A stretch of DNA of 64,000 bases from Dactylellina haptotyla (Eukaryota; Ascomycota; Orbiliomycetes; Orbiliales; Orbiliaceae). The position numbers and the translations under genes are program-made. Location of the stretch: assembly GCA_031310005.1 (NCBI GenBank), contig CM062380.1, positions 3,534,001-3,598,000 of the forward strand, written 5' to 3'. How positions within the stretch are numbered: the stretch's first letter is position 1; each line of letters opens with the position of its first letter. The notes under the pieces were generated by a model, which searched no databases, was not told the DNA's origin, and saw only the letters and a list, made by a program, of their open reading frames with translations. Shown here one piece after another: positions 1 to 12,320 of this stretch.

Positions 1-3000
1 CGCTGCTCGCGAGAGCGCGCGCGCACAAGAGAGAGACATAAACAGCGTTTACATGTACGTTCTCTCTGAACGATGCGGTACTGTCATGAAATGTCTTGCC
101 CAGCCCTGCCGTTTTTTTCAAATGTCGGCTCGACATGTGAGGATGTGGAGATGATATAGATGTGGCATATGGGGTTCAGTATACTGTTTCCCTCTGGTTC
201 ATATGATATTTGATAGTATTATACTCCACCGCTCGTCGCATTCGGGTTACGGTTTTTATTTTTTGGTGTGTGAATGGCGGGCGCATTGGGAGTTTCATTG
301 AGTGAGAGAGAGAGGATTGAGTTGAGTGAGTGAGGGTCCTATGACGATCAACACTTTTTTTGGCGTTCGGGCTCCCAATCACAAACCCACTTTTGGAAAT
401 GATATTGAACCGAACCCTCCAATCCGGTAAGAAATTACAACTCCACTTTCGGACAATTGGGAGAATAAAATATATTGGCACAGTAACGAACGAACGAATT
501 ATTGGTCCGTACCCGCACGATGAGGAAAATACACGCAACCCTGGAAACGCACACAGTTCAGGAAACACAGTAAAATATCTGTTTTCGTTGATGAAGAAAA
601 AATAGAGGAGAAGAATTGGTTATGACTGTTTCGCCGTCTTTGGGAGGGTTGTATGGCATGGCCATGGCAATACTGTCGGATGTCGGATTTCATATAGTAA
701 TCCTGCTCATTCTCGTAAAACCTGCATCCATCCGCTGCTGCATTATCAAGAAACTTCCAAAGCGGATGACAAACGGAAAATGATACATGCAGATTTACAA
801 GAAGAAAAAGTAAATGGGCATACGTGCGATGGGCTGAATTGAGCGAGCGCAATGCAGGCAGGCAGCTAGCTAGCACCGGCCGAGAAGGAAAAGCGTGCAT
901 GCGCATCCGCTTCAGAGTTTCATAAGTTTTTCACAAGCAAGAGCCAGATACCGCTATTTGAGATATCATTTGTAAATCCAAGCCCACCTCCTCCTCCTCT
1001 TCTCAAGAAAAGAAAAGAAAAGAGGAAGGCAAAAGCCGAGTCCGCTATGATTTCAAAAAGAAAAGACATCCCCCAAGAAACACTAGATAGGGTACTCTCG
1101 CAATCGACGGCAGTAGTCCTCGAGTCGAGTTGTAGACAAGGCCATCATTTGAAACTAGAGTTTAAACATGATAGACGGATCGGAGAGGGAAAAAAGAAAG
1201 GAAGCAGAAATTGACTACCAACTGACAAGATCAGCCCTGCATAGATAGCTTCGAGCAAGAGAGATAGAGAGTTCCGCATGCATTCTGCATATACTACTAT
1301 GTAAGGTAGTCAGTCTAGGTCATATTGGCAGCCTGTCCTGTCCTGCGAGCGAACAATCAATTGGCGTAAAAGTAAAGTGCCCGCTCCGTGTTTTTCGTGT
1401 CAAGAAAACAGGGAAGCGAGAAAAAAAAAATAACAAGGCGCGCGTATTCATTCACGTCACGTCGAACCCCTCCAAAAAAAAAAAAGTCATATAAGAACCA
1501 GCAGGCGAGCAGGAAAAATAAAAAGAAAGTAAAAGGAAAACCCCACGCTACTATAGCTTGCTAGCTACGGTCCGTCTGGAATTCGATCACAAGACTTCTC
1601 GGGAGGTCCAGGTGGAGGGAGGGAAGTGCAGGAGACTATTCTTACCATTTCTTACCATTCTAAAACACCGCCGCGGCCGCTCGTCCGTCAATCCGTCTTT
1701 GTTCCTTCGCCTCCAGCTTTTTTTTCGCACTTGAAGCTCTTATGGATTCCCTTGGGGAAATGGCGTGAGGGAAGGGAGGGGGCGGGGAAGTAATTCGGAT
1801 ATATACCTTCCTTCTAGCTCGGAGGGACGGTTACGTTACGAACCGCTGGGAGGCAATTAAAAAAAGAGGCTATAATGTGATTCACTTTGAAAAAAAATAA
1901 AACTAAACGTCTATGTAGACGATCTTATTTTTCTTTACCGAACATCATTTGCTACGGTCATACTATTTCGGGAGGGCGCAAGCGTGGTGTGGATGTGTGG
2001 GGAAACACCAGATCTTCTACGTGCGGCTTACGAGAGCGTTGGTGGAGAAGTTACTCGCGATAGTGGGTGTGCAGCAGATACTAAAGAAAACGACGTTAAA
2101 AAAATAAAAATTGAAGGGAAAAAGGTATAAACTAAGCTAAAGCGGGCCAAGTTGAAAAAGCTACCGCTGGACGCACCACCGTTATTTGTTCGTAGGGTGT
2201 ACCTACAGCAGACATACATGTACATTTCCCTTCTGCACGATACCCCAGAGTTAGGAAAAGCGTGCAGTTTAGCAACACATTTCGCATAAAAAGTATATTT
2301 AAGCTATTTCCCCATTCGGGGCGGTCATACCGACACCCGAATCCGCATAAAAGAACAGATTGGGGAAACTATTCTGGTAAAAGCAAAATAGTCGATCGGT
2401 ATTTGGCGGGTTTTGAGGGAATGGTGAATCAACAAAAAGAGTTTAAAGCTAAGAGGTTGGGGAGACGAAAGATCGATGGATGGATGCCTAGATGGGATCT
2501 ATATATATTTAAGAAGTCGATGAAAAGGCAGGTTAGGCTCGTATAAATCCGCTCCTACCGAATGCCGAGCGACAGAAGCTCGATTCGAGCCTCTTTTAGT
2601 GTATCTTTGGAACTATAGTAATACGGATATTATAGCGAACACAGAGCTATAGGGTGACTCTGTTCTCTATGGTCAATTGGGAGGAATTATTCATGGACTT
2701 TTTGTGTTCAGGAGGGGGGTAGTAAAAAATCCGGGAATTTGTAAACGGTACCAAGGAATAGTATGCTGAATCCATGAAACGAGCGTATCGATAATGAGGT
2801 CGGTGGGGGGAAAGTATAGCAATAAGAGGTAAACGTCGTGATAATTTGGTTTGTTTAGATTGTACTGGTATTCTTGAAGGAAGAGAGCACCGTTTTCGTG
2901 TTTGCCTAGTCTTGGAGTTTACTTTCTGGTTCATATGGCATTGGTAGCTCTATGGATCCCATCGGCTGGTTTACGAGACAAGATCCCATCATAGGATTTT

Positions 3001-3446
3001 AGATATGAGTTCCCGATGTATATGAGTACCACGATTTTTGGTAGGGCTGGGTGGAAAATATTTGGTATAGAGACTGTAGAGTCTAGCTGACACCCTTCTA
3101 CAGGTTACTAATAGCGCCTAGGAATACTATAAGAGTCTATATATTATCCATTTTTACTTATTTTTATTTTTTATGGCTTTGTACGGTGAATATGTGATTT
3201 GGTATACATAAGCTACATACAAGTAAATCTCAGTTCTTATCCTGTTTTAAAATACAGAAAATATAGAAAGAGAATATCCGAGAAAAGGAAATTCGTTCAC
3301 AGGTCATCAACGTCACAGGGAGGGTAAGGAAGATCTCAAGCTCAAATACATATATTTCTATATATATCTAAGATTTACAGATTTAAAATTCCATCTTGGC
3401 AAACTGTAGGATCGCATGATCCGGAGAGAAGCTAGACGGATCGTTC
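1..3446. other. Intergenic DNA, no supported gene
   Basis: No open frame here has a recognisable domain, signal peptide or splice-compatible continuation. Frames up to about 135 codons occur on both strands and overlap one another, as expected for non-coding DNA. The stretch has purine-rich tracts (for example GA repeats near 305-316 and A-rich tracts near 1418 and 1480). The last hundred bases are the likely 3' untranslated region of the CAP-protein gene on the minus strand. Confidence 0.6.
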
Positions 3447-4505
3447 TTAAACCTGAACGTTGGCGGGGAAAGCACCGACGACGTTTCCTGCGGCCTTGTA
3501 CTCGCAGACGAGGTAGTCTCCGTTGGCGCACTTGCGGTTGTAGCAACCGAGTTCGGTGGTTGCCTTCCAGATGACTTGAGAAAAGTGGGCAGCGGACAAC
3601 TATAATTTTCAAATGTCGTTAGTTTATACGTTTTTATAAATAAAGTTTTGGAAGGAATGATATCTTACAGGATTGCTTGGATTGTAGTCCTTGGCCTCGT
3701 CCATCCACATTGAGATAGCGGAAGCGATGTCCTTGGAACCCATGGACAAATTCTCACCGTAGTCAGCGGTGGAGTGGTGCATCGTGCAGTCCTTGGACCA
3801 GTTCTCGGCGAAGCTCGCCAATTCGTCGTTCCAGGTCAGTGGTGGGGCACCGTGCTGGCCACGCCACTTGTTGTGCTCGCTGAGACAAGTATCCTTATCG
3901 CTACCAGTGGCTGTCGACGCAGGCGCAGACGAGGTAGTAGAGGAAGGAGAGGGGGATGGAGATGGAGAGGCGCTCGACGTAGAAGCTGGCGATGGGCTGG
4001 GGCTGGGGGTAGAGGTAGAAGAAGGGGTATCCTTGATTGAAAACACGCTGGTATCCCCGTTGGAGGAGGCCGGGGTGCTCGCGGGCGCGGGGGTGCTAGC
4101 TGGTGGAGCGCTGGTGGTCATCGCCTCTGGTGTTGCTGGAGTATCATTATAAGAATCATCTCCGTAGCCGTCATCCCCATATCCGTCATCTGCTGGGGCT
4201 GAGGATGTAGTGCTCTTGATCACTGGTGAAACGGTAGGCGTCTTGGTGACGGTCTCGGTAATGGTGACTACGGTGGTGGTAGTTCCCGTCTTGGTGATAG
4301 GGTCTTTTGTAACAGTGACGGTTTTGTCTTCAAACTTAGTCTTGATGCTCGTCTTGGTCTTGGTTTCAGTCTTCCACATGATCTTTGGCTTGGCCGTGCA
4401 TCTTCCTGGCCGCTCGCGCTCCTCCACTGAGGCTGAGGTCATAGGCTGTGGAACAGCCAAGGCGGCGGCGAAAAGAAGAGCGAATGGTATCAGAGAAGAT
4501 CGCAT
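3447..4505 (-). CDS. Secreted CAP-domain (PR-1/SCP-like) protein
   Basis: Two exons, 4505-3669 and 3599-3447, joined across a 69-bp phase-0 intron, give 329 residues. The start chosen (second Met of the open frame) begins a standard signal peptide (MRSSLIPFALLFAAALAVP). A Lys/Thr-rich segment and a long Ser/Thr/Pro linker (about residues 100-203) with a short DDGYG-type repeat follow. The CAP domain covers about residues 205-323: the LSEHNKWR motif, CTMHH, GENL, then HFSQVIW and YLVCEYKAAGN. The usual CAP tetrad is visible as His 243/244, Glu 251, a Glu near 270 and His 284. Fungal PR-1-like proteins are extracellular and some bind sterols or fatty acids; no substrate can be inferred here. 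The splice is well supported because HFSQVIW lies directly after the junction. The linker is likely O-glycosylated (inference). Confidence 0.9.
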
Positions 4506-6314
4506 TTTGAACGAAATATACAAATTCCAAGATGATAAACAGCTCTACAAACAGATCAGGTGCATTAGTATTTATGGTGTAGCTTCATATAAGCTTTACC
4601 AGCCAGAGTGTACGAACGGCGATAATAATTAAGATGTGTTGAAAATGTTGGGAAACTTACAATATGTCAATGGGATAATGGCAGTGCTGAGTAATTTGTA
4701 AAGGATTGTGACTTCTTCTAAGATACAGAAAAATGAGTGTAACGAAGTAAATTCTTCAACGTCGAGTCGTCAGACACAGAAATGAACGATAAAAATGAAA
4801 GTCTATCAGTTGGTGTTGCTCAAGCTCGAAGCCGTGGGGAATTCAAGCGAGCCGGATTGTGTTGACTAAGAAGAAACGAAACATGAGGGCGGCAAAGGAC
4901 TCGAGCTTGTAATATATACAGGGAAGAAGCAGTTGGAGGCTCCTTTTAACATTAGAACGTTAACGAGCGAGCTACACATGTGGGTAGCTTGGCCAACCGC
5001 TGCAGCTCTTGGACTCTTGGGGATGTGGTGCTTTCCTCGATTAGCTTGCTCCAGTCGAGATACACTATTTAGCCTTGCAGCTTTCGGCATTAATGACTTT
5101 ACCGGGATCAAAAGCATCACCAGGCCTAGACATTCCATTTTGTGACCGTCCCTTAGTGGATACAAGACCTTTCATCAGAATAGATTCCCGATCTAGTCCA
5201 CCGTAGTATTGAGAGACTTGAAGCCAAGAAATATCGCGTCCGCGCGAGATGGGCTGCGAGCGTATACATGCTTCGCGAATTCATATTAGATACACATCGA
5301 GACTCTATCGCGTTACGGAAATGCACGCCAAAACGACTTCATGCCTATTTATCAACTCGATTCTGAACACATAGACTTCTGGGTACACAAGATAAATTGC
5401 TGCAGCCGGTTGAATATTCCGCAGCCGTAAGCGCAGTGAGAGGAGGGCATATAACACACGTTGATATTGGTTACAATCCTTAGGAAGGGGTACAAATCCT
5501 AAGCGGATATTTGCCTGTCTCACCGGGCATGGTGATTTTCTCTTTCCTAGCAAAGATCACATTGAAGCAATCTATCAACATTGCCGTGATTTCCGTGCTT
5601 TTTGCAGGGGGGAATGAAGGATTGCGGTGTTGCGGTGAAATTGCGTTGCACGCTCGTCATCGCTTGTGCATTCCAAAAGAGCCGCAAGTTAAGCGACAGC
5701 CCCCAAAGCGGCGCGAATATGATGCAACTGCAGAATTCATCCACTTCGTCGCCAGCCAAAGACAGATGTAACTTCAACCCGTTGGCTAAAACTCTGGGCG
5801 CAAGATGCCAAGGTCCTTGAACTCAAGCATTTGCAATTTTTATCATCATGAAAATCAATAGGTCTTCTCAGAAATGCACACTTCTGCCGAGGCTTTTGGC
5901 TTACATCGTGCATCAGCCAAGCCAGTCAACTGTACATATACGGGACGATACGTCGTGACAGGTAAGGCTCGAGAGGATAGCCTATATGGGCGGCGCTATC
6001 CAAATTGAGGTCCCGGTAGCCAGTTTTACGCTTTTTGGGTTTCATCTCAGCTCTGCGGCTACGATACCCGAGAGGTCTAGTCCCTGGGATTCTTGAGTGC
6101 TCGAGTCGACTCAAGTAATTATTTACAGTTTGAGTCACGGGTTAGTCGTTAGAGTCCCACAAGCATTTTAGTTCTCATATTTAATCGAAAGGATCGAGCA
6201 TCCTGTGCTGAAGGTTGGCGTATGTCTTGTCACACAATTTATTCCCAATTGAATAATTGAATATCATACTAAATGCAACTAAAACTTTTATCCCGGGAAA
6301 CACTTATAACGTTT
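4506..6314. other. Intergenic DNA between two minus-strand genes
   Basis: The upstream region of the CAP gene and the downstream region of the M35-like gene. Small frames are open on both strands between 5500 and 5820 but none resembles a known family. No repeat or RNA gene was recognised. Confidence 0.5.
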
Positions 6315-8010
6315 CTACGCTACAGGAGACGTCTGGAACGTGTTCGGAGATGCAGTACTCGCGGCTAATGGGTATGGTGCAGATCCAAGAACTCCATTGA
6401 AACATTCTTCGGGTGAACCTACCCATACTGGTGACCGGCCATCGCCGCTGCTTAATCCTCTTGATATTTCGCCCGCTCGACTGCAGATGTCAGCGGTGAG
6501 ATCAGTACCCACTCTTGTTTCGTTCCCAACTGAAGAGAGATATTTCCCATTCTCGTTGGGGTCAAACCCTCTGGTATACGGCCAGGGTCCTGCTATCTGA
6601 GGATTAAATGGGTATTTGTCAAAATCGCGGTGGAGGAATTCTGCTATAGCCCACCAAGCGTAGTTGTCCGCATTTCCAGTCACCAAATATGGCTCATACC
6701 CCTTGGCTCCATTTGCAAGGTACCGTGCCCACTTTGGGCCCAGTGCTTTTCTAAACTTACCCTGGACTGTATTTGGAAACTCGAGGTCAACGATTTGAAG
6801 GATTTCATTTTTTGGGAACGTTTTAATAATCTCCCAATGAGCCGTAGCGATGTCGACTAGCTGAAATAGTTGATGCAGGAAGACATAGGCTATTCCAAGT
6901 GCGATCGTCGATATTTTCCCCAGATATTAGCATATTTCGAGGTCTAGTTCCCGACCGTGGCACCTAACCCTGGTTTCTCGGAGAGGGATCTTATTGGTCT
7001 TACCGCCTGTACCTTCCAAATCTTGGAGATCTTCGATTCTCTTGCCATAGTCTATTATATCGTTGAGGTGTAGGGCATTCCTGTACTTGGGACAAAAATT
7101 GACCCACAAATTATCATTGCTACTAGTATCATACTCTGGAACGTATGCTACTGGGTTACCCTTCCACGGGCAACGATTCAGCGGGTCCGCGCAGGTTACG
7201 TAAATAGTGCCTTGTGGGTCAGCTGTATTGAACCAGCGGCTCATATGTCCCAAATTTGCTATATTTCGAATTTCTTAGATCAGTTACGCATACATGAACC
7301 CATGTCGAGCTATTTTAATAAAGGCGAACTCGGGAAACCGTATAACTAGGATCGGAGTGTAACCACTGACTCCACATTTCATAACCCTTGTTGGAGAAAC
7401 AAATCTATGCGCGGTGTTACAGGGCCACAAACATCCAATTGCTCCACACCTACTTACAGTGGATCTTCTCTCGGTATTTCATGTTTCTGGCTGGGCCTCC
7501 CCAAAACTCTATTGCCGCAGGCCTCGTCCAGTCGATTTTAAAATCTTGCCATCTATTCACGGATCTTAAGACTCTCCTTGCATCGGTGAATCCCTCAATG
7601 ATAGCGCTCCTCATGAGATTACTACAATCTGTGAATCCAACCAGAATCTTCTCGTTACTAAACGCTGCAACTTGCTCCGGCGTTGGTTCGACATCAAAGG
7701 TTCGGTTTACGCCTGGGAATTTGTCCTTGAGTTTCGACCACCATTCGTCTGAAACTCCGACGTAGCCGGTATCAGGCTTATCAAATACGCGGAAGTCCTT
7801 AACAGGGTCGTAAGGCTCCAAGAAGTCGGGCGGTTCTTCGAAGACTTCATCTGGGTCGTGTACATATGTAGGCGGACCGGTTGCCACTGGCCATGGACCA
7901 GTAATCTTATGCGCAGGCGGAGTATTCTGATCGTCCGGGACCGGTGTCCCTTGAACTCCGCGTAGGAAACTGCCTATATATACCAAAGCGGCTACGGTGG
8001 GGAGCTTCAT
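6315..8010 (-). CDS. Secreted M35 (deuterolysin)-like protein, probable pseudoprotease
   Basis: Three exons (8010-7458, 7258-7004, 6889-6315) with introns of 199 and 114 bp, both phase 1, give 460 residues. The start is placed at the Met that begins a signal peptide (MKLPTVAALVYIGSFLRGVQG); an in-frame Met lies 16 codons upstream, but a TATA-like box at 8104-8110 fits either. The order of features follows aspzincin/M35 metallopeptidases: an N-terminal helix around FTDCSNLMRSAI, a Cys-containing middle strand region (YVTCADP, VNFCPKY), the helix FLHQLFQLVD at about 273-282, and NADNYAWWA at about 342-350. In active M35 enzymes the helix carries HExxH; here the equivalent five residues are HQLFQ, so the catalytic Glu and second His ligand are absent. 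The assignment to M35 is by motif order, not by search. The protein is probably secreted but not proteolytic. It is divergent from a related gene at 8906. Confidence 0.68.
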
Positions 8011-8905
8011 CTGATATAGCGCCGATATTACTAGAAACCGAGAAAATAGCATTAGCATTGCCGGGTTACATAGTAGGTAGCTGAGGGATTGTAGACTAAT
8101 ACCTTATATAACCTCTAGTAGTTGATAGACGATAGAAGCTATGTAGATAGCAGCTTGAGCATGTGCACAGATGATAATTGGGGTCGATCGGGATCGTAGC
8201 ACAGGAAGATATAAAGTTTAAAAAATATTGTGGGTTTCCTGTTGACGTTCTCCTTTTGGAATTCGATGGAAATGATTCATATTACATGTTCGCCCAAGGA
8301 AAGATGTTGGGAATTCAGCATCTAAGGGGTATGTTGGTTCATGCCCGTTGTTGGCTCTAAAACTGGTCCCGTGTGCTACAACAAGTGCAGAAATTTCCTT
8401 ATTAAGAAACAATATGAGAGCATGAAATTAAGTGTTACACGCCGTGCGCGTGCACGCATGCAACTTTAGCCTCTGTCACTAGAAGACTTTTTAAATAGCC
8501 CAGCCACCCACGCCTATGTGGCACAAAAGTTTGGGTTCGATCAGTTCGGATGTTTTTTTTTCAGTTTCACCTAGATCTTATGGGCCACACAAATGAGGTT
8601 CCAACCTGAAAGGCGACTACATCGCCACCAGTTGTTGTAATATCTTCACGAAGGAACAGTTTCAGTAAACAGTTTGATATTCGGGAATTGTGACCTAAAG
8701 AGCTAACAATATCGATGAGTACCGATACAGCGTATATCTGTCCCTCTCACATGAGCATTGTCAAAATATCGAGCATAGATATATAGCGGTTGAAATTAAC
8801 ATTCAAAGTGCGTCCATCTGCTAAATTACTTCAACATGCATTCACAGACTCTAGTTTGCGCTTAATTTCTGTAATCTCGGTTTTCTAACCATAACTTCTT
8901 GAACA
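8011..8905. promoter_or_regulatory. Shared intergenic promoter of the divergent M35-like pair
   Basis: The 895 bp separate the start codons of two divergent M35-like genes and must contain both promoters. On the minus strand a TATATAA box reads at 8104-8110, about 95 bp before the chosen start of the left gene. No equally clear TATA box is seen for the right gene. The arrangement would allow co-regulation, but this is inference. Small open frames within (8178-8360) look incidental. Confidence 0.5.
8104..8110 (-). promoter_or_regulatory. TATA-like box of the left M35-like gene
   Basis: TATATAA on the minus strand, 94 bp upstream of the ATG at 8010. Spacing is normal for a fungal core promoter with a short leader. 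Confidence 0.4.
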
Positions 8906-10114
8906 ATGAGTTACTTTAGGATTTACCTCACCTTAATACTAAGTTTCTGTATCTTGAGTTTCACGAATGCGCAGTCCGGAGGCGGAGGGGACAATGGCGG
9001 TGTCGGTGCAAAGGAACATCTTTATTTTCGAGACTGTACTCCGGAGCAAGAGGCTATTATATACGCCTCTATGAAAGAAGCGGCGGCGATAGCAGAAGTC
9101 GTCAAAACCCCAAACTGGCAAAGTTACGCCGCACAAGAATATATGGGTGCACACTTAATGGACAACTGGTTTGGGTACAAAGATAAAGTACCACGTATGC
9201 TGTTCCCACTCTCTACATGCTTTTTTTTCTAGCTACAAAATAGACTTTTTCTAATTGATTTCTCATCCTCAGAGGTCTTTCAAAAAGCATACGAGTGGTT
9301 AACGAGAACATATTGGTTTACGGGTCCAATTGTGTTCTGCGAATCAGAAAAAAGATCCTGCGCGCTCGGTAGACTCGAACATTGCCCGATATTACTAGAA
9401 TTCCCCCAAAACGATGATAGTGCCACGGCTCAGGCGTCAATTTTGGTGTGTAACTCGTTCTTCAGGCAACGAAGGTTATCTTCAGTCATCAACCAGGCGA
9501 AATTCTGCCGCGAGAATTACGGCTCTCATGAATCATACAACTCACTTATCTACGACCTCCGATGGTATGAGAATCGTGCCCACTGGTTTCTTCATGCTGT
9601 TTTCCACCACCGAGAAGTATCAGAGGCGATGACTGTGAACGTGCCTGGGCGGGCTGGAGAGCCCCGGCTCAAGAAATATCTCATATTGCCTACCCCCTAT
9701 CACGATCAGATAATGATCTCCAGGGTCGATAAAGTTTCGATTCCAGTATTGTCTCCTTGGGAGGCTAAAAAGTTAGCTAGCAACTCTCCCGGTAGTGGCT
9801 GGAATCGACCTGGGCCATTGGGATCACCCACGAACTACGCTTTGTACGCTTTGGCTGAATATGTCACTAAGCAACTGGGAGAGTACCCGGATAGACCCTA
9901 TCTTTATAACAGCTGGGCTTCCGGTTGGGCACCAGAAGGCCATCACATGTGCCCGGAGTGGGAGGACTCTGCTGTTGATCCGGATTCAAATGGATTCAAA
10001 CCAAACGAAAGGGAATTCGCCATTGCGCCATGGGTATTCACTCCTCAAGGACGACCTTCTACTTGGCCAGACTATCCATCTCTATCATTCGCTGCTATGG
10101 GAATCCCGAAATAA
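8906..10114 (+). CDS. Secreted M35 (deuterolysin)-like protein with altered zinc motif
   Basis: Two exons, 8906-9194 and 9273-10114, with a 78-bp phase-1 intron, give 376 residues. It opens with a clear signal peptide (about MSYFRIYLTLILSFCILSFTNA) followed by a Gly-rich spacer. The body follows the M35/aspzincin pattern: RDCTPEQEAIIYASM helix, Cys-containing region, the helix WFLHAVFHHREV at about 202-213, and a TNYALYALAEYV segment near 283-294 that matches the NADNYA-type motif of the family. The zinc motif HExxH reads HAVFH (residues 204-208): both His are kept but the catalytic Glu is Ala. Zinc binding may therefore persist without peptidase activity. It shares overall plan with the divergent neighbour at 6315-8010 but the two have drifted far apart, so a duplication would be old. 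Family assignment is by eye. Confidence 0.68.
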
Positions 10115-10575
10115 CGTAGCAACCCGAACTAATGTTAGAATTTGTTCCTATTGGAGTTTCTTCTCTCAATAACGTTATAACTACTTTAATTGCTCCTTTT
10201 TCCCCATAATTGACATCATAACTGCTATGTATACATATACATACCGCTCGGAAATACACCATTTTGGACTTTACTTCGAATCATATTATCACCATTTCAT
10301 TCCAAAAACCTACCAGCAGGCAAGCTCCAATATCGCATGTCGAACCCCGTTCGGCACCGTATGCCGCAACACAGCCGCAAAGGAGCTGTGTTGACAGCCC
10401 AAATGCGGACATCACGTGACAGCATTACCCGCCGGAAGCCCTTTTTGGATTTCAAAGCAAAACCCCAGTAAACTTTTCAGTATCCGCATTCTCCCACCAA
10501 AACCCACCAAACCTGCCGACTTCAACCTCCCAGAGCCAATTGGCTATCTGCCACCCCACCGTACCCTCTCACAAG
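10115..10575. other. Intergenic DNA before the Mia40 gene
   Basis: Holds the 3' end of the M35-like gene and the promoter and leader of the Mia40 gene. Nothing else was recognised. Confidence 0.5.
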
Positions 10576-11749
10576 ATGCTTCAATCGACGGTATCACGTT
10601 CGTTACGGCAGGCCAGACCGCTGCTGCGGTCCGCGACGTCACCACTCAGACCCACCGCTCTCCCCGCCAGAAGAACCCCCCACGCATCCTCACCAAGGAC
10701 GTTATTCACAACCACAAAACCAACAGCGGGATCGCGGTTTCGAGGATTTGTCGGCAGAGCCGGGCTGGCAGCTGCGGTTGTGTATTGGTACAATACCTCC
10801 GCGATATTTGCTGAGGAGCCTTCGAGTATGTGCATCCGCGGTGTATAGCTTACCATATGACGTAGGAGGCTAACTGCGCATCTTGGATATTCTAGCAAAA
10901 CAACCGTTTATATCCCGAGCACCACCTGTCGAACCGATACCGGAAGAACATTTCGCGACAATAGATGAGGTAGTCGCGCAGAAGAAGGCGCAAGCTGCCG
11001 CCGTGGTGGATACCATCAGTGAAACTGTCGCCGTGGCGACCGATGCAGTGACGGGAGCGAAGAGCCCGGAGAGCTTGGAAGAGGAAGCCGGACAGCAGGG
11101 CGCTTTTAATGAAGAGACCGGAGAGATCAACTGGGATTGCCCCTGCCTAGGAGGCATGGCGCACGGTCCATGGTAAGTTCTGTCGCTGAGAGTTCGGAAA
11201 CTTGGTATGCTAACAAGTATGTCTAGCGGCGAGGAATTCCGGGAAGCATTCAGCTGCTTTGTTTTCTCTAAAGAAGAACCTAAGGGTGTAGATTGCATTG
11301 AGAAGTTTAAGGGCATGCAGACTTGCTTCCAAAAGTTCCCAGAGATCTACGGCGAGCCTCCTGCAGATGATGAAGACGACGAAGAAATCGACCGCAAACT
11401 GGCAGAGATGGAGAAAGAACAGGCCGGTGAAAACTCGAAACCACAAGAATCTGAAGGTTCTACGCCAACCTCCTCGATTCCACATTCGCCGCCCCAAACC
11501 AAGGGTACTGACGAATTCTCCCACCCCCCACCGAAAGATAATGCAGATCCAAAAGCCGGAACTCTGACCCATCCAGGCCCTGGAGAGAAAGGTTTGGGCG
11601 GAGGTAGCCACGAAGGACCAGTTGATACTGAAGTCAACCCGACAGGGATCATTCGTCCAGCACCAAGCAATGCCGGGCTTGAAGGTATTGGCGGTCATGG
11701 CGCCCCTGGGGTCAAGGGAGTCAACGATCCAAGTGGGCCAAGTATATGA
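10576..11749 (+). CDS. MIA40: Mitochondrial intermembrane-space import receptor Mia40 (Tim40)
   Basis: Three exons (10576-10825, 10896-11172, 11227-11749) with introns of 70 and 54 bp give 349 residues. Residues 1-50 are Arg/Ser/Thr-rich, a typical mitochondrial presequence. A membrane anchor follows at about 58-79, then an acidic Ala-rich spacer, then the CHCH core: the redox-active CPC (Cys165, Cys167) and twin CX9C motifs (Cys176/Cys186 and Cys199/Cys209). Mia40 oxidises small Cys-rich proteins as they enter the intermembrane space, with Erv1 as its partner. The second intron splits the codon for Cys176, which confirms that splice. The C-terminal 130 residues are disordered, acidic then Pro/Gly-rich. 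The start was chosen because the presequence begins there; the frame is open 12 codons further up. The gene ends 570 bp from the end of a convergent gene. Confidence 0.93.
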
Positions 11750-12320
11750 ACGAAACAAGTCTGATAGACTTAAAGTTATTCATAGCTTTGAAACTACGTC
11801 AGGCAGGTTTACAGCCAAGGATAGGTAATCGCACAGCTCTGCCCGGAAGCCATTCCAATCCAGATACGCGTTCAAAATCCCAACTCTTCGGAATGTCCGT
11901 CTTGCACAACAAAGCGAACGCTCATCTTAAATTCCGGGATCTATCTCTAGTTTAGAGTGTATATTATTATATAAGGCTTCACTGTACATATATTTAGATA
12001 TAAAAGCTTTTGGTACGATATCCAAACATAGTATGCAACTAAACATGCTTAATTCCCGAGGGACTGCAACTTTCTTACAATAAAAAGAACCGGAACAATA
12101 TCAACAAACACACCGAGATTTTCCATAAATTTAACACTCATCATCCACGTTGAAGTATGTATATATATAAAAGAATAAACGATGCTAAAATATTACATTA
12201 TGATAATAAGATCTCGCATCGGAGCTTAAAGAGTGTCTAAAAAAAAACCAAAGATCAAAATAAATAGAATACAAAAGAAAAAAGATGTATATCAAACTCC
12301 CCCATCACAAAATCTCCTAA
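11750..12320. terminator. Convergent 3' regions of MIA40 and the WSC-protein gene
   Basis: AT-rich DNA between two genes that face each other. It contains several AATAAA-like elements on both strands (for example AATAAA near 12081 and 12176), suitable for cleavage and polyadenylation. No further gene was recognised. Confidence 0.4.
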
